Shown piece by piece: positions 44,739 to 53,463 of a stretch of DNA of 64,000 nt. The stretch is from an uncultured Opitutales bacterium. GTDB taxonomy: Bacteria; Verrucomicrobiota; Verrucomicrobiia; Opitutales; Seribacteraceae. Location of the stretch: the NCBI GenBank assembly GCA_905612515.1, contig CAJQSI010000063.1, forward strand, positions 1 to 64,000. The letters are read 5' to 3'. Under the pieces are notes generated by a model. It saw only the letters and a program-made list of their open reading frames with translations, was not told the origin of the DNA and searched no databases. Numbering within the stretch: position 1 is the stretch's first letter; the number at the start of each line of letters is the position of its first letter. A program made the translations under genes and the position numbers.

Positions 44739-45521
44739 TTATTGCGGGGTCAGAACAGTCTTTTGCTTGTCGACGAGTTCCCCGATGCCTTTTTCGGCAA
44801 GCGTGAGAAGTTCGTCGAGTTGGGCGCGGGTATAAGTGGCTTCCTCGCCGGCGGATTGTACCTCGACGAATTCGCCGGAGCCCGTCATGACGACGTTTGC
44901 GTCGACGGAGGCGTCGCGGTCCTCGGGGTAGTCGAGGTCGAGTACGCAACGATTCCGGTACACGCCTACGGATATGGCAGCAAGGTGATCGAGGATGGGA
45001 TCTTCCTTGAGCTTCCCATTGTCAAGTAGGCTGTTGACGGCAATGCGAGCGGCAAGCCATGCACCGGTGATGGAGGCTGTACGAGTACCACCATCGGCTC
45101 GGAGAACGTCGCAATCTATCCAGAGGGTTTTCTCGGGCAACTTCTTTAGGTCGAGGACGGCTCGGAGGGAGCGGCCGATTAGGCGCTGTATCTCGATGTT
45201 CCGTCCGTCTTGCCGTCCTTTGCTTATGGGGCGATCCTTCCGAGTGAGGGTAGAGTAGGGGAGCATGCCGTATTCTGCGGTAAGCCATCCGCCCTGCACT
45301 TTCTGGCGTTGCATCCAATTCGGCACCTTGTTCTCGATCATTACGGCGCATATGACTTGGGTGTTGCCGAAGGAGGCGAGCACGGATCCGTCGGCATGAG
45401 GAGCGATTCCGGGTTCAAGCCTTACTTCGCGCATTTGATCGGTTTCGCGACCGGACGGGCGGACGAACACTTGTTCGAGTTGCTCCTCTAGAGAGCCGTG
45501 GTTTTCGGAGTCAGGCTTCAT
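44739..45521 (-). CDS. rph: Ribonuclease PH
   Basis: Phosphorolytic 3'-5' exoribonuclease that trims tRNA 3' ends. 260 residues. Markers: EQVFVRPSGRETDQMREVRLEPGIAPHADGSVLASFGNTQVICAV, WLTAEYGMLPYSTLTRKDR, GRNIEIQRLIGRSLRAVLDL, WIDCDVLRADGGTRTASITGAWLA (phosphate-binding RADGGTR) and DLDYPEDRDASVDANVVMTGSGEFVEVQ. It overlaps the end of the MBL nuclease gene by 11 bases, and so is coupled to another RNA-processing enzyme. Confidence 0.96.
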   Translation of the reverse strand: MKPDSENHGSLEEQLEQVFVRPSGRETDQMREVRLEPGIAPHADGSVLASFGNTQVICAVMIENKVPNWMQRQKVQGGWLTAEYGMLPYSTLTRKDRPISKGRQDGRNIEIQRLIGRSLRAVLDLKKLPEKTLWIDCDVLRADGGTRTASITGAWLAARIAVNSLLDNGKLKEDPILDHLAAISVGVYRNRCVLDLDYPEDRDASVDANVVMTGSGEFVEVQSAGEEATYTRAQLDELLTLAEKGIGELVDKQKTVLTPQ

Positions 45522-46863
45522 ATTGCTTAAGTGGTTCGGGGTCTATGACGTTGGAGGGAGAGTCGGCGAGGGCTTCTCGAAACCAATCCCTTGCCTTGGG
45601 GTCGCCGTGGTGAAGGAAAATCGTCTTGGGTTCAAGCTTTTTGGCGAGGGCCAAGAGTTCTTCGCGGTCGGCGTGCCCGCTAAGGTCGTATTGGCGAATG
45701 CGAGCGCGGACGGGAGTAATGTAGTCGATTGCCTCGAAGGTGAAATCCTGTCCGTTTTGCTTGGTGAGGAGCTTGCCGCCCGGAGTGTCGGGGTCGCAGT
45801 AGCCGACGAAAATGATGGTGTTGCGGTCACTCCCCAGTAGCCCCGAGGCCAATGCGTAGGAGGGGGTGTTCTCCACCAGCATGCCGCTGCTCACTAGGTA
45901 TATTCCGGGTTGGTTTGGTTCGCGTCCCGGTTCTATGCGGCGGGCGACGGGACGTACTCCAAGGCTTTTCAGCACCTTTCGGCTGAAGTTCACTTGGTGG
46001 CTCTGCTTGGATATCTCGTGAAAATAGTTTACGAGGTCCATGCCGAGTCCGGAACAAAATACGGGTGCGGGAGGGATGGCTCCGCGCCGACGAGCCTCTT
46101 CAAGAACAACGAGCATTTCCTGCATGCGGCCAAGCGCGAATACGGGAATGAGAACTGAACCACCTCGCTTGATGGTCTTTCGTATGTCTTCCAGTACACG
46201 GACGATTTCGGCTTCGCGTTGCTTTTCGGGAGCTCGCGCGGTGAGACCGCGGGTAGTCTCCAATACTAGGATGTCTACCGGATCCATGGGTGGCTTGGCC
46301 CCTTTTAGGATGCGTTGGTCGTTGAAGAGGACGTCGCCCGTGAAAAAGATACTTTTGCCGTTTCGGGATACGGAGCAAGAGGCCGCTCCAACCACATGGC
46401 CTGCGTGGTGAAGGGTAACCTCAAGCGTGTCACCGTCTTTTTCGAATACGAAGGGTTTCTCGAGGTCAAGTAGTTGGAAGCGATCCTTGAGAATGGAAAC
46501 GTCTTCACGATTATAGAGGGGGTACTCGGGCAGGTTTAGTTCGCCGCGTTGGCGTTTCATCACTGACACCGAATTGCTCAACATCCTTCGGGCAATGGCA
46601 CGGGTGGCTTGAGTCGCGAGAATGGGTGTGTCCGGGTTTTCTCTAGAGAGGACGGGTAGGGAGCCCAAGTGGTCGAGGTGGCAGTGCGTGAGGACGATGA
46701 AGTCGAGGGAGTTACGTTCGACTAGCGAGAACTTGGGCATTGCCTCGTTTCCCGCTAGCTTGGGGTGGAGTCCGCTGTCGATGACGAAGCGAAACGGGCC
46801 GACCTCAACGAGGAGACTGTTGGCGCCTATGCCCCCGCTGGGATTGAGATCCGTGAGTTTCAC
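45511..46863 (-). CDS. Metallo-beta-lactamase/beta-CASP ribonuclease-like protein
   Basis: 450 residues, starting at the GTG 46861-46863 that overlaps the TGA of apaG (GTGA). The longer frame upstream is rejected because it is translated from apaG out of frame. The metal-binding HCHLDHLG and the later HHAGHVVGAASC, FFTGDVLF and a C-terminal LSGHADREELL with LHHGDPKA give the MBL ligands. The beta-CASP part contains VLIPVFALGRMQEMLVVLEEA and FVGYCDPDTPGG. RNA cleavage in CPSF-like style is expected from the family. It is sandwiched between apaG and rph. Confidence 0.9.
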   Translation of the reverse strand: MKLTDLNPSGGIGANSLLVEVGPFRFVIDSGLHPKLAGNEAMPKFSLVERNSLDFIVLTHCHLDHLGSLPVLSRENPDTPILATQATRAIARRMLSNSVSVMKRQRGELNLPEYPLYNREDVSILKDRFQLLDLEKPFVFEKDGDTLEVTLHHAGHVVGAASCSVSRNGKSIFFTGDVLFNDQRILKGAKPPMDPVDILVLETTRGLTARAPEKQREAEIVRVLEDIRKTIKRGGSVLIPVFALGRMQEMLVVLEEARRRGAIPPAPVFCSGLGMDLVNYFHEISKQSHQVNFSRKVLKSLGVRPVARRIEPGREPNQPGIYLVSSGMLVENTPSYALASGLLGSDRNTIIFVGYCDPDTPGGKLLTKQNGQDFTFEAIDYITPVRARIRQYDLSGHADREELLALAKKLEPKTIFLHHGDPKARDWFREALADSPSNVIDPEPLKQYEA

Positions 46864-47270
46864 GAAAGGGCCGGGTCGGGTCGGGTTTCGTCGGGAATCT
46901 CGAGGCGAAACTCCGGTATTCGCACTCGGATTTTGTTTTCGAACTCGTCTACGCCATGAAAGGATCCGGAAGCGATTGCACCGATGTGGGTAAGGTGATA
47001 ACTGTTGTAGGTGAAGGTTTCTCCAGTTGCGAGGACGGGAGTTTCGCCCACAACCTTGTCGCCCTCCACGACGGTTGTGGTGTCGTCGTCGTTTTTCAGG
47101 ACCCATTTGCGACCGAGAATGGTTACGGTTCGGTCGGAGAGGTTGTGAATGCTCAAGAAGTAAATGAATGCGTGGGAGAGCGTGCTGGGTAGATTCACGT
47201 TCTCGCGATGGTGAACGAGTTTGTCCAAAACTACGCGAAGGCCCTCTAGTTCGATGGTTTCTTGAGTCAC
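46860..47270 (-). CDS. apaG: ApaG-domain protein
   Basis: 136 residues. The single ApaG (DUF525) beta-sandwich reads VNLPSTLSHAFIYFLSIHNLSDRTVTILGRKWVLKNDDDTTTVVEGDKVVGETPVLATGETFTYNS, with HIGAIASGSFHG at the end, the conserved order of the family. Family members bind phosphate compounds or act as protein-interaction modules; the enzymatic role is unsettled. First gene of the coupled trio apaG, MBL nuclease and rph. Confidence 0.88.
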   Translation of the reverse strand: MTQETIELEGLRVVLDKLVHHRENVNLPSTLSHAFIYFLSIHNLSDRTVTILGRKWVLKNDDDTTTVVEGDKVVGETPVLATGETFTYNSYHLTHIGAIASGSFHGVDEFENKIRVRIPEFRLEIPDETRPDPALS

Positions 47271-47408
47271 AAAAGGTTTTTCTAAAAAAACCGAATATTA
47301 CTGAAGGAATAGGTAACGCCAAACCTTTTCATGGTGAATTAGCGGAAACTTTAGGGTTATTTGCGAAAAACGCTTGCTCCTTCGCCAACCTGTCGCACAA
47401 GAGGCGTG

Positions 47409-48974
47409 ATGCAACGTTTGGCTCTTATATCAGTAAGCGACAAGTCGGGAGTTCTTCCTTTTGCCAAGACCTTGGTGGATGAACTCGGCTTTCGCATTCT
47501 TTCCACCGGCGGTACTGCCCGCCTTTTACGCGAGAATGGCGTGGATGCCGTCGAGGTCAGCGACCATACCGGATTTCCCGAAATGATGGACGGCAGGGTG
47601 AAGACCCTTCACCCAAAGATCCATGGCGGCTTGCTCTGTCTGCGGAACAACGAGGAACACTGCCAAGCTGCCGAGGCGAACGACATCGAGATGATCGAGT
47701 TGGTGGTGGTGAACCTGTATCCCTTCGAGGAAACGGTGGCTAAACCGGGGGTGACCTTGGCGGAGGCGATCGAGCAGATCGATATCGGTGGTCCCTCCAT
47801 GCTCCGCAGCGCAGCAAAAAATAATCGCGACGTTACGGTTGTGTGCGATCCGGGCGACTATGATCGTGTGCTCGATTCGCTCAAGGCGAATGACGAGGCG
47901 GCTCTTTTGGCCTTGCGCTCGGAGTTGGCCCTCAAGGTTTATCGGCGTACTTCTGAATACGATGGCGCCATCTCCGAATACTTGAGCGAGCAAGCGTTAA
48001 AGGACGCTGATGAACCCGATCTCGATTCCATTTCAGGCTTTCCAAAAGTTCTTGCAGTCGATTCCGAGAAGGCGATGGCCTTGCGTTACGGGGAAAACCC
48101 ACACCAGCAAGCGGCACTCTACGGATCCTTCATGGAGCATTTCGACCAGCTCCAAGGCAAGGAGCTGAGCTACAACAATATTCTCGATATTTCCGCCGCT
48201 GCATACCTGATCGGCGAGTTCGAGCGTCCTACGGTAGCAATCCTCAAGCATACGAATCCTTGCGGTGTCGCTTGCGCCGACCATTTGACCGATGCTTGGG
48301 ATCTTGCTTATGAAACTGATCGGCAAGCTCCGTTCGGCGGCATTATCGTCGTGAACAACACAATGGATGAACACTTGGCCTCAAAAATCGCAGATATTTT
48401 TTGTGAGGTTATCATTGCTCCCGGTTTTACTCCCGGGGCCCAAGAAATATTCGGAAAGAAGAAAAACCTGCGCTTGCTGATTTCTAGGTCCGGATTCGGT
48501 CCCGAGACTCTGCAGGAGATTCGTACCGTTCCCGGTGGGTTTCTCGCTCAGGATAGAGATCAAAAACGCATCAACCCCAAGAGCTACACCGTTCCCACCA
48601 AAAGAGAACCTACCGAAGAGGAATGGCGAGCCTTGCTTTTCGGTTGGCGCGTAGTTCGACACGTAAAGAGCAATGCCATCGTCTACGCTGGGCTGGAGAG
48701 AACTCTCGGTATCGGTGCCGGCCAGATGTCTCGGGTGGATAGCTCTAGAATCGCCGTATGGAAGGCAGGGGAGGCCGGGTTGTCGTTGGATGGTTCTATC
48801 GTGGCCTCGGATGCTTTCTTCCCGTTTGCCGATGGATTGATTGCCGCAGCCGACTCAGGAGCCAGTGCCGCGATTCAGCCTGGTGGTAGCGTTCGAGACG
48901 CAGAGGTGATCGCCGCCGCGGACGAACGCGATATGGCCATGGTCTTTACGGGGTCTCGTCACTTCCGCCACTAA
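47409..48974 (+). CDS. purH: Bifunctional AICAR formyltransferase/IMP cyclohydrolase
   Basis: Last two steps of IMP synthesis. 521 residues from the ATG at 47409, which has AGAGG about 5 bases upstream; the longer frame is not needed. The N-terminal MGS-like IMP cyclohydrolase domain has [27 protein letters not shown] and [16 protein letters not shown]. The formyltransferase domain has [45 protein letters not shown], and ends in [11 protein letters not shown] and [10 protein letters not shown] monocistronic gene in this window. Confidence 0.96.
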   Translation: MQRLALISVSDKSGVLPFAKTLVDELGFRILSTGGTARLLRENGVDAVEVSDHTGFPEMMDGRVKTLHPKIHGGLLCLRNNEEHCQAAEANDIEMIELVVVNLYPFEETVAKPGVTLAEAIEQIDIGGPSMLRSAAKNNRDVTVVCDPGDYDRVLDSLKANDEAALLALRSELALKVYRRTSEYDGAISEYLSEQALKDADEPDLDSISGFPKVLAVDSEKAMALRYGENPHQQAALYGSFMEHFDQLQGKELSYNNILDISAAAYLIGEFERPTVAILKHTNPCGVACADHLTDAWDLAYETDRQAPFGGIIVVNNTMDEHLASKIADIFCEVIIAPGFTPGAQEIFGKKKNLRLLISRSGFGPETLQEIRTVPGGFLAQDRDQKRINPKSYTVPTKREPTEEEWRALLFGWRVVRHVKSNAIVYAGLERTLGIGAGQMSRVDSSRIAVWKAGEAGLSLDGSIVASDAFFPFADGLIAAADSGASAAIQPGGSVRDAEVIAAADERDMAMVFTGSRHFRH

Positions 48975-49058
48975 TAATTCAACTGATGGAAATCCTCCGA
49001 AAGACCTTGCGAGAAAGGAATTTCGGCCTAAATTGATATTAGGATAACCTTTTATCTG

Positions 49059-49853
49059 ATGATTATCAAACTTGCGCCTTTGTTCTGTTCTCTCGTTCTT
49101 GCGTCTTGGTCTTTTGTTCTTGGCGGATGCGGAGCCGCTGTTCTTTCCGACGAAGGCTTGGCCAAGCAGGCCGGCAATCAGTTTAATCAGATGAAGAAGA
49201 AGGAGAAGATTTCGACCAATTCTTCCCACAATCAGATGATTCAACGGATCGGCAAACGTATAACCGATGTGGCGGAGGTCGATATTCAGGGGACCGAGTG
49301 GGAGTTCGTGGTTTTTGAGAAATCGGAGCCGAACGCTTTTGCCATGCCGGGCGGCAAGGTGGGCGTTAATAGCGGATTGATCGTTTTGTCGGATGGAAAC
49401 GAGGATGAGGTAGCAGCCGTAATCGGTCATGAGATTGCTCACGTCGCCTTTCGGCACAGCAACAAAAGAATGTCACAGGCGATGGGTTTGGCTCTCGGGG
49501 GGGCAATTCTCGAAGTGGCTATGCGGAAAGAGGATAAGACGGACAGGCAAATAGCGAGAGGCGCTTACGGAGTTGGGGCTACCGTTGGTTTGGCTTTGCC
49601 TTTCAGCCGATCTCAGGAACGCGAGGCTGATCACCGAGGCATTTACTACGCGGCTATGGCCGGATACGACCCTCGAGCGGCAATCAGCTTTTGGAAAAAA
49701 ATGCAGTCCAAGTCGAAGAGCCGAATGCCCCAGTTCCTCTCCACCCATCCCGATTCTGGAAATCGTATAACATTTCTTCAAGGCAATATGGATCGCGCCT
49801 TGGCCCTTTATCGCGAAGCAAAAGCATCTCGAGGGGAAAAACCCAACCCTTAA
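49059..49853 (+). CDS. M48 family zinc metallopeptidase lipoprotein
   Basis: 264 residues with a lipoprotein signal (LASWSFVLGGC, lipobox LGGC). The M48 catalytic domain has EPNAFAMPGGKVGVNSGL, the zinc-binding HEIAHVAFRH and the third ligand Glu in EREADHRGIYYAAMAGYDPRAA, followed by STHPDSGNRI. Related to the LoiP/YcaL group of periplasmic quality-control proteases, though no BepA TPR domain is present. It should act at the inner face of the outer membrane or the outer face of the inner membrane. The next gene begins 20 bases after its stop. Confidence 0.9.
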   Translation: MIIKLAPLFCSLVLASWSFVLGGCGAAVLSDEGLAKQAGNQFNQMKKKEKISTNSSHNQMIQRIGKRITDVAEVDIQGTEWEFVVFEKSEPNAFAMPGGKVGVNSGLIVLSDGNEDEVAAVIGHEIAHVAFRHSNKRMSQAMGLALGGAILEVAMRKEDKTDRQIARGAYGVGATVGLALPFSRSQEREADHRGIYYAAMAGYDPRAAISFWKKMQSKSKSRMPQFLSTHPDSGNRITFLQGNMDRALALYREAKASRGEKPNP

Positions 49854-49873
49854 TCGGTTTCAACCGAAAACTA

Positions 49874-51250
49874 ATGTCTCTTCTTTCCGATCCCGCTCGG
49901 GCTCTTAGCGAGTATGTTTCTCACGCCAGTGTTTCCGCTGATTCCACTTTTGCAACAGGGGTAAGCTCCGCTCGTGAATTTGCCGTTTCCCGGCTCAAGG
50001 AGCTAGGCTTTGCCGTCGAAGTCGTCGAGACGCCTATCCATCCTGTCGTTCTCGGCACTCGCGGGGATCCTTCTTGGCCTCATTTAGTTATATACGGTCA
50101 TTACGACGTCCAGCCTCCCGATCCACTCGACCTTTGGGACAGTCCTGCTTTCGAAACCGAGATTCGCAATGGTCGCTTATACGGGCGAGGGGCTGCCGAC
50201 AACAAAGGTCCGCAAATCGTACATATGGCCGCTTTGGCTCGAGTCTTTGAGAAGCATCCCGATCTACCCCTTCGCATCACATACTTGATCGAAGGCGAGG
50301 AAGAAATTGGAAGCCCGAGTTTCAACGGTTTTCTTAACGACCATAAAGAGAAACTCGACGGCGACATGGTGTTGGTTTCGGATACCGGCAGTCCAAGTCC
50401 GGAGCAACTGGTCATTACCACGGGGTTGCGGGGCCTCACGGCCCTTGAGGTTAAGGTGATAGGCCCAAAGCAGGATTTACATTCTGGTGTGCATGGAGGC
50501 CCTCTGCTTAATCCACTGCAGGCATTAGCGGAGATTTGTGCATCGCTTCACGATTCCGATGGAGCTGTTAACGTTCCGGGTTTTTACGATTCGGTTCAAG
50601 ATCCGGAAGATTGGGAACGAGATGAATTGAAGAAGATGCCCTTGACGGAGAATCAGTACGCCGAGTTTCTAGGGATCGACCATTTTTATCCTCCCAAGGG
50701 CTTTTCGCCCTTGGAATCTCTTCGGTTTGCGCCGACTCTCGAATTCAACGGCATGGGCGGTGGTTACCAAGGAGAAGGTTCCAAGACCGTCATTCCCAGC
50801 GAGGCATTCGTCAAGATCACTTGTCGATTAGTACCTAACCAAACGGCCGATGAGATTACGAGCTTGGTCAAGGAAACCATCGAGAGTAGATGCCCTCCGC
50901 AGGTTAGGGTCGAAGTGAAGGTCACGGGTGGCGGCGATCCCTACGTCGTGATTCCCCCCGGTAAACCGGGTGCCGATCTCGACTCCCCGGCTTTGCTCAA
51001 GAAAGCTTTCGCGGCAGCTGAGAATCGTATCGAAGAAGCGTTTGGAACTCATCCCATCTACCTTCGAGAGGGTGGGAGCATTCCAATCATTGGTGATCTT
51101 AAAAGGGTCGTGGGATTGGATTCATTGCTGATCGGACTCTTCACCAACGAAGACAACCTGCATGCGCCCAACGAGAGTTTTCACCTAGGCATAATGGACA
51201 AAGCCATAGATGCATTTGAGAAATTGTTTCTCGATTTGGCCGATAGGTAA
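49874..51250 (+). CDS. M20-family metallo-dipeptidase
   Basis: 458 residues from the ATG at 49874 (a longer in-frame extension overlaps the protease gene and is rejected). Zinc ligands and motifs of the M20 family: VIYGHYDVQPPDPLDLW, YGRGAADNKGP, LIEGEEEIGSPSF, DTGSPS, and late HLGIMD. The dimerisation lid lies between GLRGLTALEVKVIGPKQDLHSGVHGG and KTVIPSEAFVKITCRL. Closest in layout to the dipeptidases of the PepV/CPG2-like ArgE superfamily with about 460 residues. Cytoplasmic. Confidence 0.88.
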   Translation: MSLLSDPARALSEYVSHASVSADSTFATGVSSAREFAVSRLKELGFAVEVVETPIHPVVLGTRGDPSWPHLVIYGHYDVQPPDPLDLWDSPAFETEIRNGRLYGRGAADNKGPQIVHMAALARVFEKHPDLPLRITYLIEGEEEIGSPSFNGFLNDHKEKLDGDMVLVSDTGSPSPEQLVITTGLRGLTALEVKVIGPKQDLHSGVHGGPLLNPLQALAEICASLHDSDGAVNVPGFYDSVQDPEDWERDELKKMPLTENQYAEFLGIDHFYPPKGFSPLESLRFAPTLEFNGMGGGYQGEGSKTVIPSEAFVKITCRLVPNQTADEITSLVKETIESRCPPQVRVEVKVTGGGDPYVVIPPGKPGADLDSPALLKKAFAAAENRIEEAFGTHPIYLREGGSIPIIGDLKRVVGLDSLLIGLFTNEDNLHAPNESFHLGIMDKAIDAFEKLFLDLADR

Positions 51251-51289
51251 AAACTAATCTTGGCTCGGCAACCAAAACCTTTGGCTAGG

Positions 51290-51874
51290 CTAATTGTTCT
51301 TTAGGATCAGGAACTGAGCCCTGCGGTCGACCTTAGCTTTGCTTGCGGATGCGTTCGGGACTGATTTTTCATCCCCGATGGAAATGACATCGATCCTAGA
51401 TGCGTCGCACCCAAGATCCACTAAGTAATTCTTAACAGTGGAGGCCCGTCTGTCTCCCAAGGACTTGTTGTACTCGGGAGTTCCTTTCCAGTCGCAGTAT
51501 CCTTCGATAATTACACTGGCCTTGGGGGAACTCTTCATGAAGTCGGCCACTTCCTTGACTTTCGGGCGTTCCGCGGCGGCTAGGTTGTATTGGTCGAAAC
51601 CGAAGAAAACAGGGTCGAACGGGCGTATCACGTTATCCGGGTCGCTAAATGCTGCGAGATTGGGATTTCGCTGAGACAGAATATCATCGTTCAGAGGGTT
51701 GTTGATCAGGGGGCCTCCTTGGGCGAATTCGTCAGCACCTGTGTTAAATCCTACCCCCCCGTTTTCACTGCCTGATCCACCCCGGTTCAAAGTTGTGTCG
51801 GGATCTGTGTTTTTTTTGCAGCTAGCAAAGGAGAAAATTAACAGAATGAGCCAGAATGCGTTAAATATTTTCAT
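51290..51874 (-). CDS. Pal-like OmpA-domain lipoprotein (copy 1)
   Basis: 194 residues with a lipobox at the start (IFSFASC, Cys about residue 19). A Gly/Asn-rich linker precedes an OmpA-like peptidoglycan-binding domain: PVFFGFDQYNLAAAERPKVKEVADFM, VIIEGYCDWKGTPEYNKSLGDRRASTVKNYLVDLG, SIGDEKSV and RRAQFLI. The Asp and Arg of the LGDRRA segment are the expected diaminopimelate contacts. The unusual C-D-W after EGY/EGH is shared with its neighbour, so both come from one duplication. They tether the outer membrane to the cell wall. No tolB/tolA is nearby. Confidence 0.88.
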   Translation of the reverse strand: MKIFNAFWLILLIFSFASCKKNTDPDTTLNRGGSGSENGGVGFNTGADEFAQGGPLINNPLNDDILSQRNPNLAAFSDPDNVIRPFDPVFFGFDQYNLAAAERPKVKEVADFMKSSPKASVIIEGYCDWKGTPEYNKSLGDRRASTVKNYLVDLGCDASRIDVISIGDEKSVPNASASKAKVDRRAQFLILKNN

Positions 51875-51886
51875 GGCTTGATGAAG

Positions 51887-52492
51887 TTAGCTGTCCTTTT
51901 GGACGAGGAATTGAGCTTTCCGCTCTAAGCTTGCCGTTGAGGAATTTGCATTTGGCGTCGATCCCACATCACCCATGGACCTTACGTCGATGCGATTGGC
52001 GTCGCACCCAAGGTCGATCAGGTATTGCTGGATGCTGGATGCTCGTCGATCGCCAAGCGCCATGTTGTAGGCCGGTGTGCCTTTCCAGTCGCAGTGACCT
52101 TCGATAAGGATGCGAGCATCACGATTGATTTGCATGAACTCGGCTACTTGCTGCAGTTTGGGTCTCTCGTCTTGGCCAACGTTGTATTGGTCGAATCCAA
52201 AGTAAATGGCCTCGAATGGCTTTTCGGCTAGCTCGATGGCACCAGGGGCTTCCCATAATGAGTCTTGAGGCTTAAGACCGTCACCCTCGAAATTATTTTC
52301 AAATGATTCGCCAGAAGCGGCCCAGTCGCCATCTCCCAATCCTCCCCCAGTGCCGTCGCCATTCATGAAAGTGTTGCGCCCACCGCTTTTAATGAGCACC
52401 GTGTCTTCAGGATTTGGTCCTTCCTTCTTGGAACAACCAAACGAAAACCCGACCCAAATTCCACATACTACCAACAACTTTATTTTTTTCAT
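51887..52492 (-). CDS. Pal-like OmpA-domain lipoprotein (copy 2)
   Basis: About 201 residues from ATG 52490-52492 (preferred because MKKIKLLVVCGIWVGFSFGC gives a lipobox). A Gly/Asp-rich linker is followed by the OmpA-like domain: AIYFGFDQYNVGQDERPKLQQVAEFM, LIEGHCDWKGTPAYNMALGDRRASSIQQYLIDLG and RKAQFLVQKDS. Roughly half of the domain is identical to copy 1. Located 12 bases upstream of copy 1 and likely co-transcribed. Having two tandem Pal paralogs suggests specialised or growth-phase-specific wall anchors. Confidence 0.88.
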   Translation of the reverse strand: MKKIKLLVVCGIWVGFSFGCSKKEGPNPEDTVLIKSGGRNTFMNGDGTGGGLGDGDWAASGESFENNFEGDGLKPQDSLWEAPGAIELAEKPFEAIYFGFDQYNVGQDERPKLQQVAEFMQINRDARILIEGHCDWKGTPAYNMALGDRRASSIQQYLIDLGCDANRIDVRSMGDVGSTPNANSSTASLERKAQFLVQKDS

Positions 52493-52568
52493 AATATATA
52501 CTTTCCACCACAATTTTAAAGCAAGTCATTCCCATAACTCAGCTGGGGAAATCAACTATCCCCTTTAA

Positions 52569-53432
52569 ATGGACTTCGTCAACGAGAAAACGTTCGAGAA
52601 ATCACCGGTTTGTATTTTAGTCGACAACGGTTCCCTGAAACCGGAAGCCATTCTGGCCCTTCGACGAGTGTCCGAGCAATTGGCATTTCGTACGAATTTG
52701 GACTTCCATGCCGCCGGGCTGCTTCATTCCGACAAAGTGGATGCTTTGCATTTGGGTGGCCGACCCGCTCGTGTATTGGTGGAGTCGATGCAGGAGTTGC
52801 TAGAGGAGGGACATCGAGACTTCCTTATCCTGCCTTTTTTTCTCGGGCCTAGTCTCGGTATCGTGGATTGGCTGCCTAAGAAACTGGAAGTCTTTCATAA
52901 AAACTATCAAGGCCTAAAGGTTAAGGTAGCCACTTCTTTGTTTGGAGATGGGGCTGGAGCAGAGTCTTTGGCTTCGGCGATTAGGGATGGGGTGGGGGAG
53001 GTCGTGCAACGGGAGGGATTGCGACGTCTTTTTGTCGCCCTTGTCGATCATGGGACCCCCGCAAAAGGGGTGAACGAGGTTCGCGAGCGGGTAGCCGAGA
53101 TTGCGGAGTCCTTGCTTGGCGACAAGGTTGGGGGTCTTGCGAGTTGCTCGATGGAGCGCCGGGCCGAACCTGAATACGACTTCAATGACCCCCTCTTGGC
53201 GAACTTGTTGCAGGATCGCAAAATGGTGCCGGCTGGCGACGTCGTGGTCGCCTTGCTTTTTCTTTCTCCTGGAAGGCATGCGGGAACCGGGGGCGACGTC
53301 GAGGTGATTTGCGAAGAGGTGCGACGAGACAGGGACGATTTACGAACGTTTTTGACGGAACCGCTCGGGGAGCATCCGGCAATTGTCGACCTCTTGGAGC
53401 AACGTGTGCGTGAATGCCTTGACGCGGATTGA
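52569..53432 (+). CDS. CbiX/SirB-type chelatase-like protein
   Basis: 287 residues. Two half-domains as in long-form CbiX: PVCILVDNGSLKPEAILALRRVSEQL, FHAAGLLHSDKV, FLILPFFLGPSLGI, then FVALVDHGTPAKGVNEVRERV and VVVALLFLSPGRHAGTGGDVEVICEEV. Family members insert Co2+ or Fe2+ into sirohydrochlorin. The catalytic His of GHGS is replaced by Asn in VDNGS in the first half but kept as VDHGT in the second, so activity is uncertain and metal handling may differ. No other cobalamin or sirohaem gene is nearby. Confidence 0.75.
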   Translation: MDFVNEKTFEKSPVCILVDNGSLKPEAILALRRVSEQLAFRTNLDFHAAGLLHSDKVDALHLGGRPARVLVESMQELLEEGHRDFLILPFFLGPSLGIVDWLPKKLEVFHKNYQGLKVKVATSLFGDGAGAESLASAIRDGVGEVVQREGLRRLFVALVDHGTPAKGVNEVRERVAEIAESLLGDKVGGLASCSMERRAEPEYDFNDPLLANLLQDRKMVPAGDVVVALLFLSPGRHAGTGGDVEVICEEVRRDRDDLRTFLTEPLGEHPAIVDLLEQRVRECLDAD

Positions 53433-53463
53433 CCTTACCCAAGTTCCCCTTCAACTTTTTCCC

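Noticed and set aside
46864-47322. 153-residue N-terminal extension of the MBL nuclease
   Set aside because: It is apaG read in another frame. The real start is the GTG overlapping the apaG stop.
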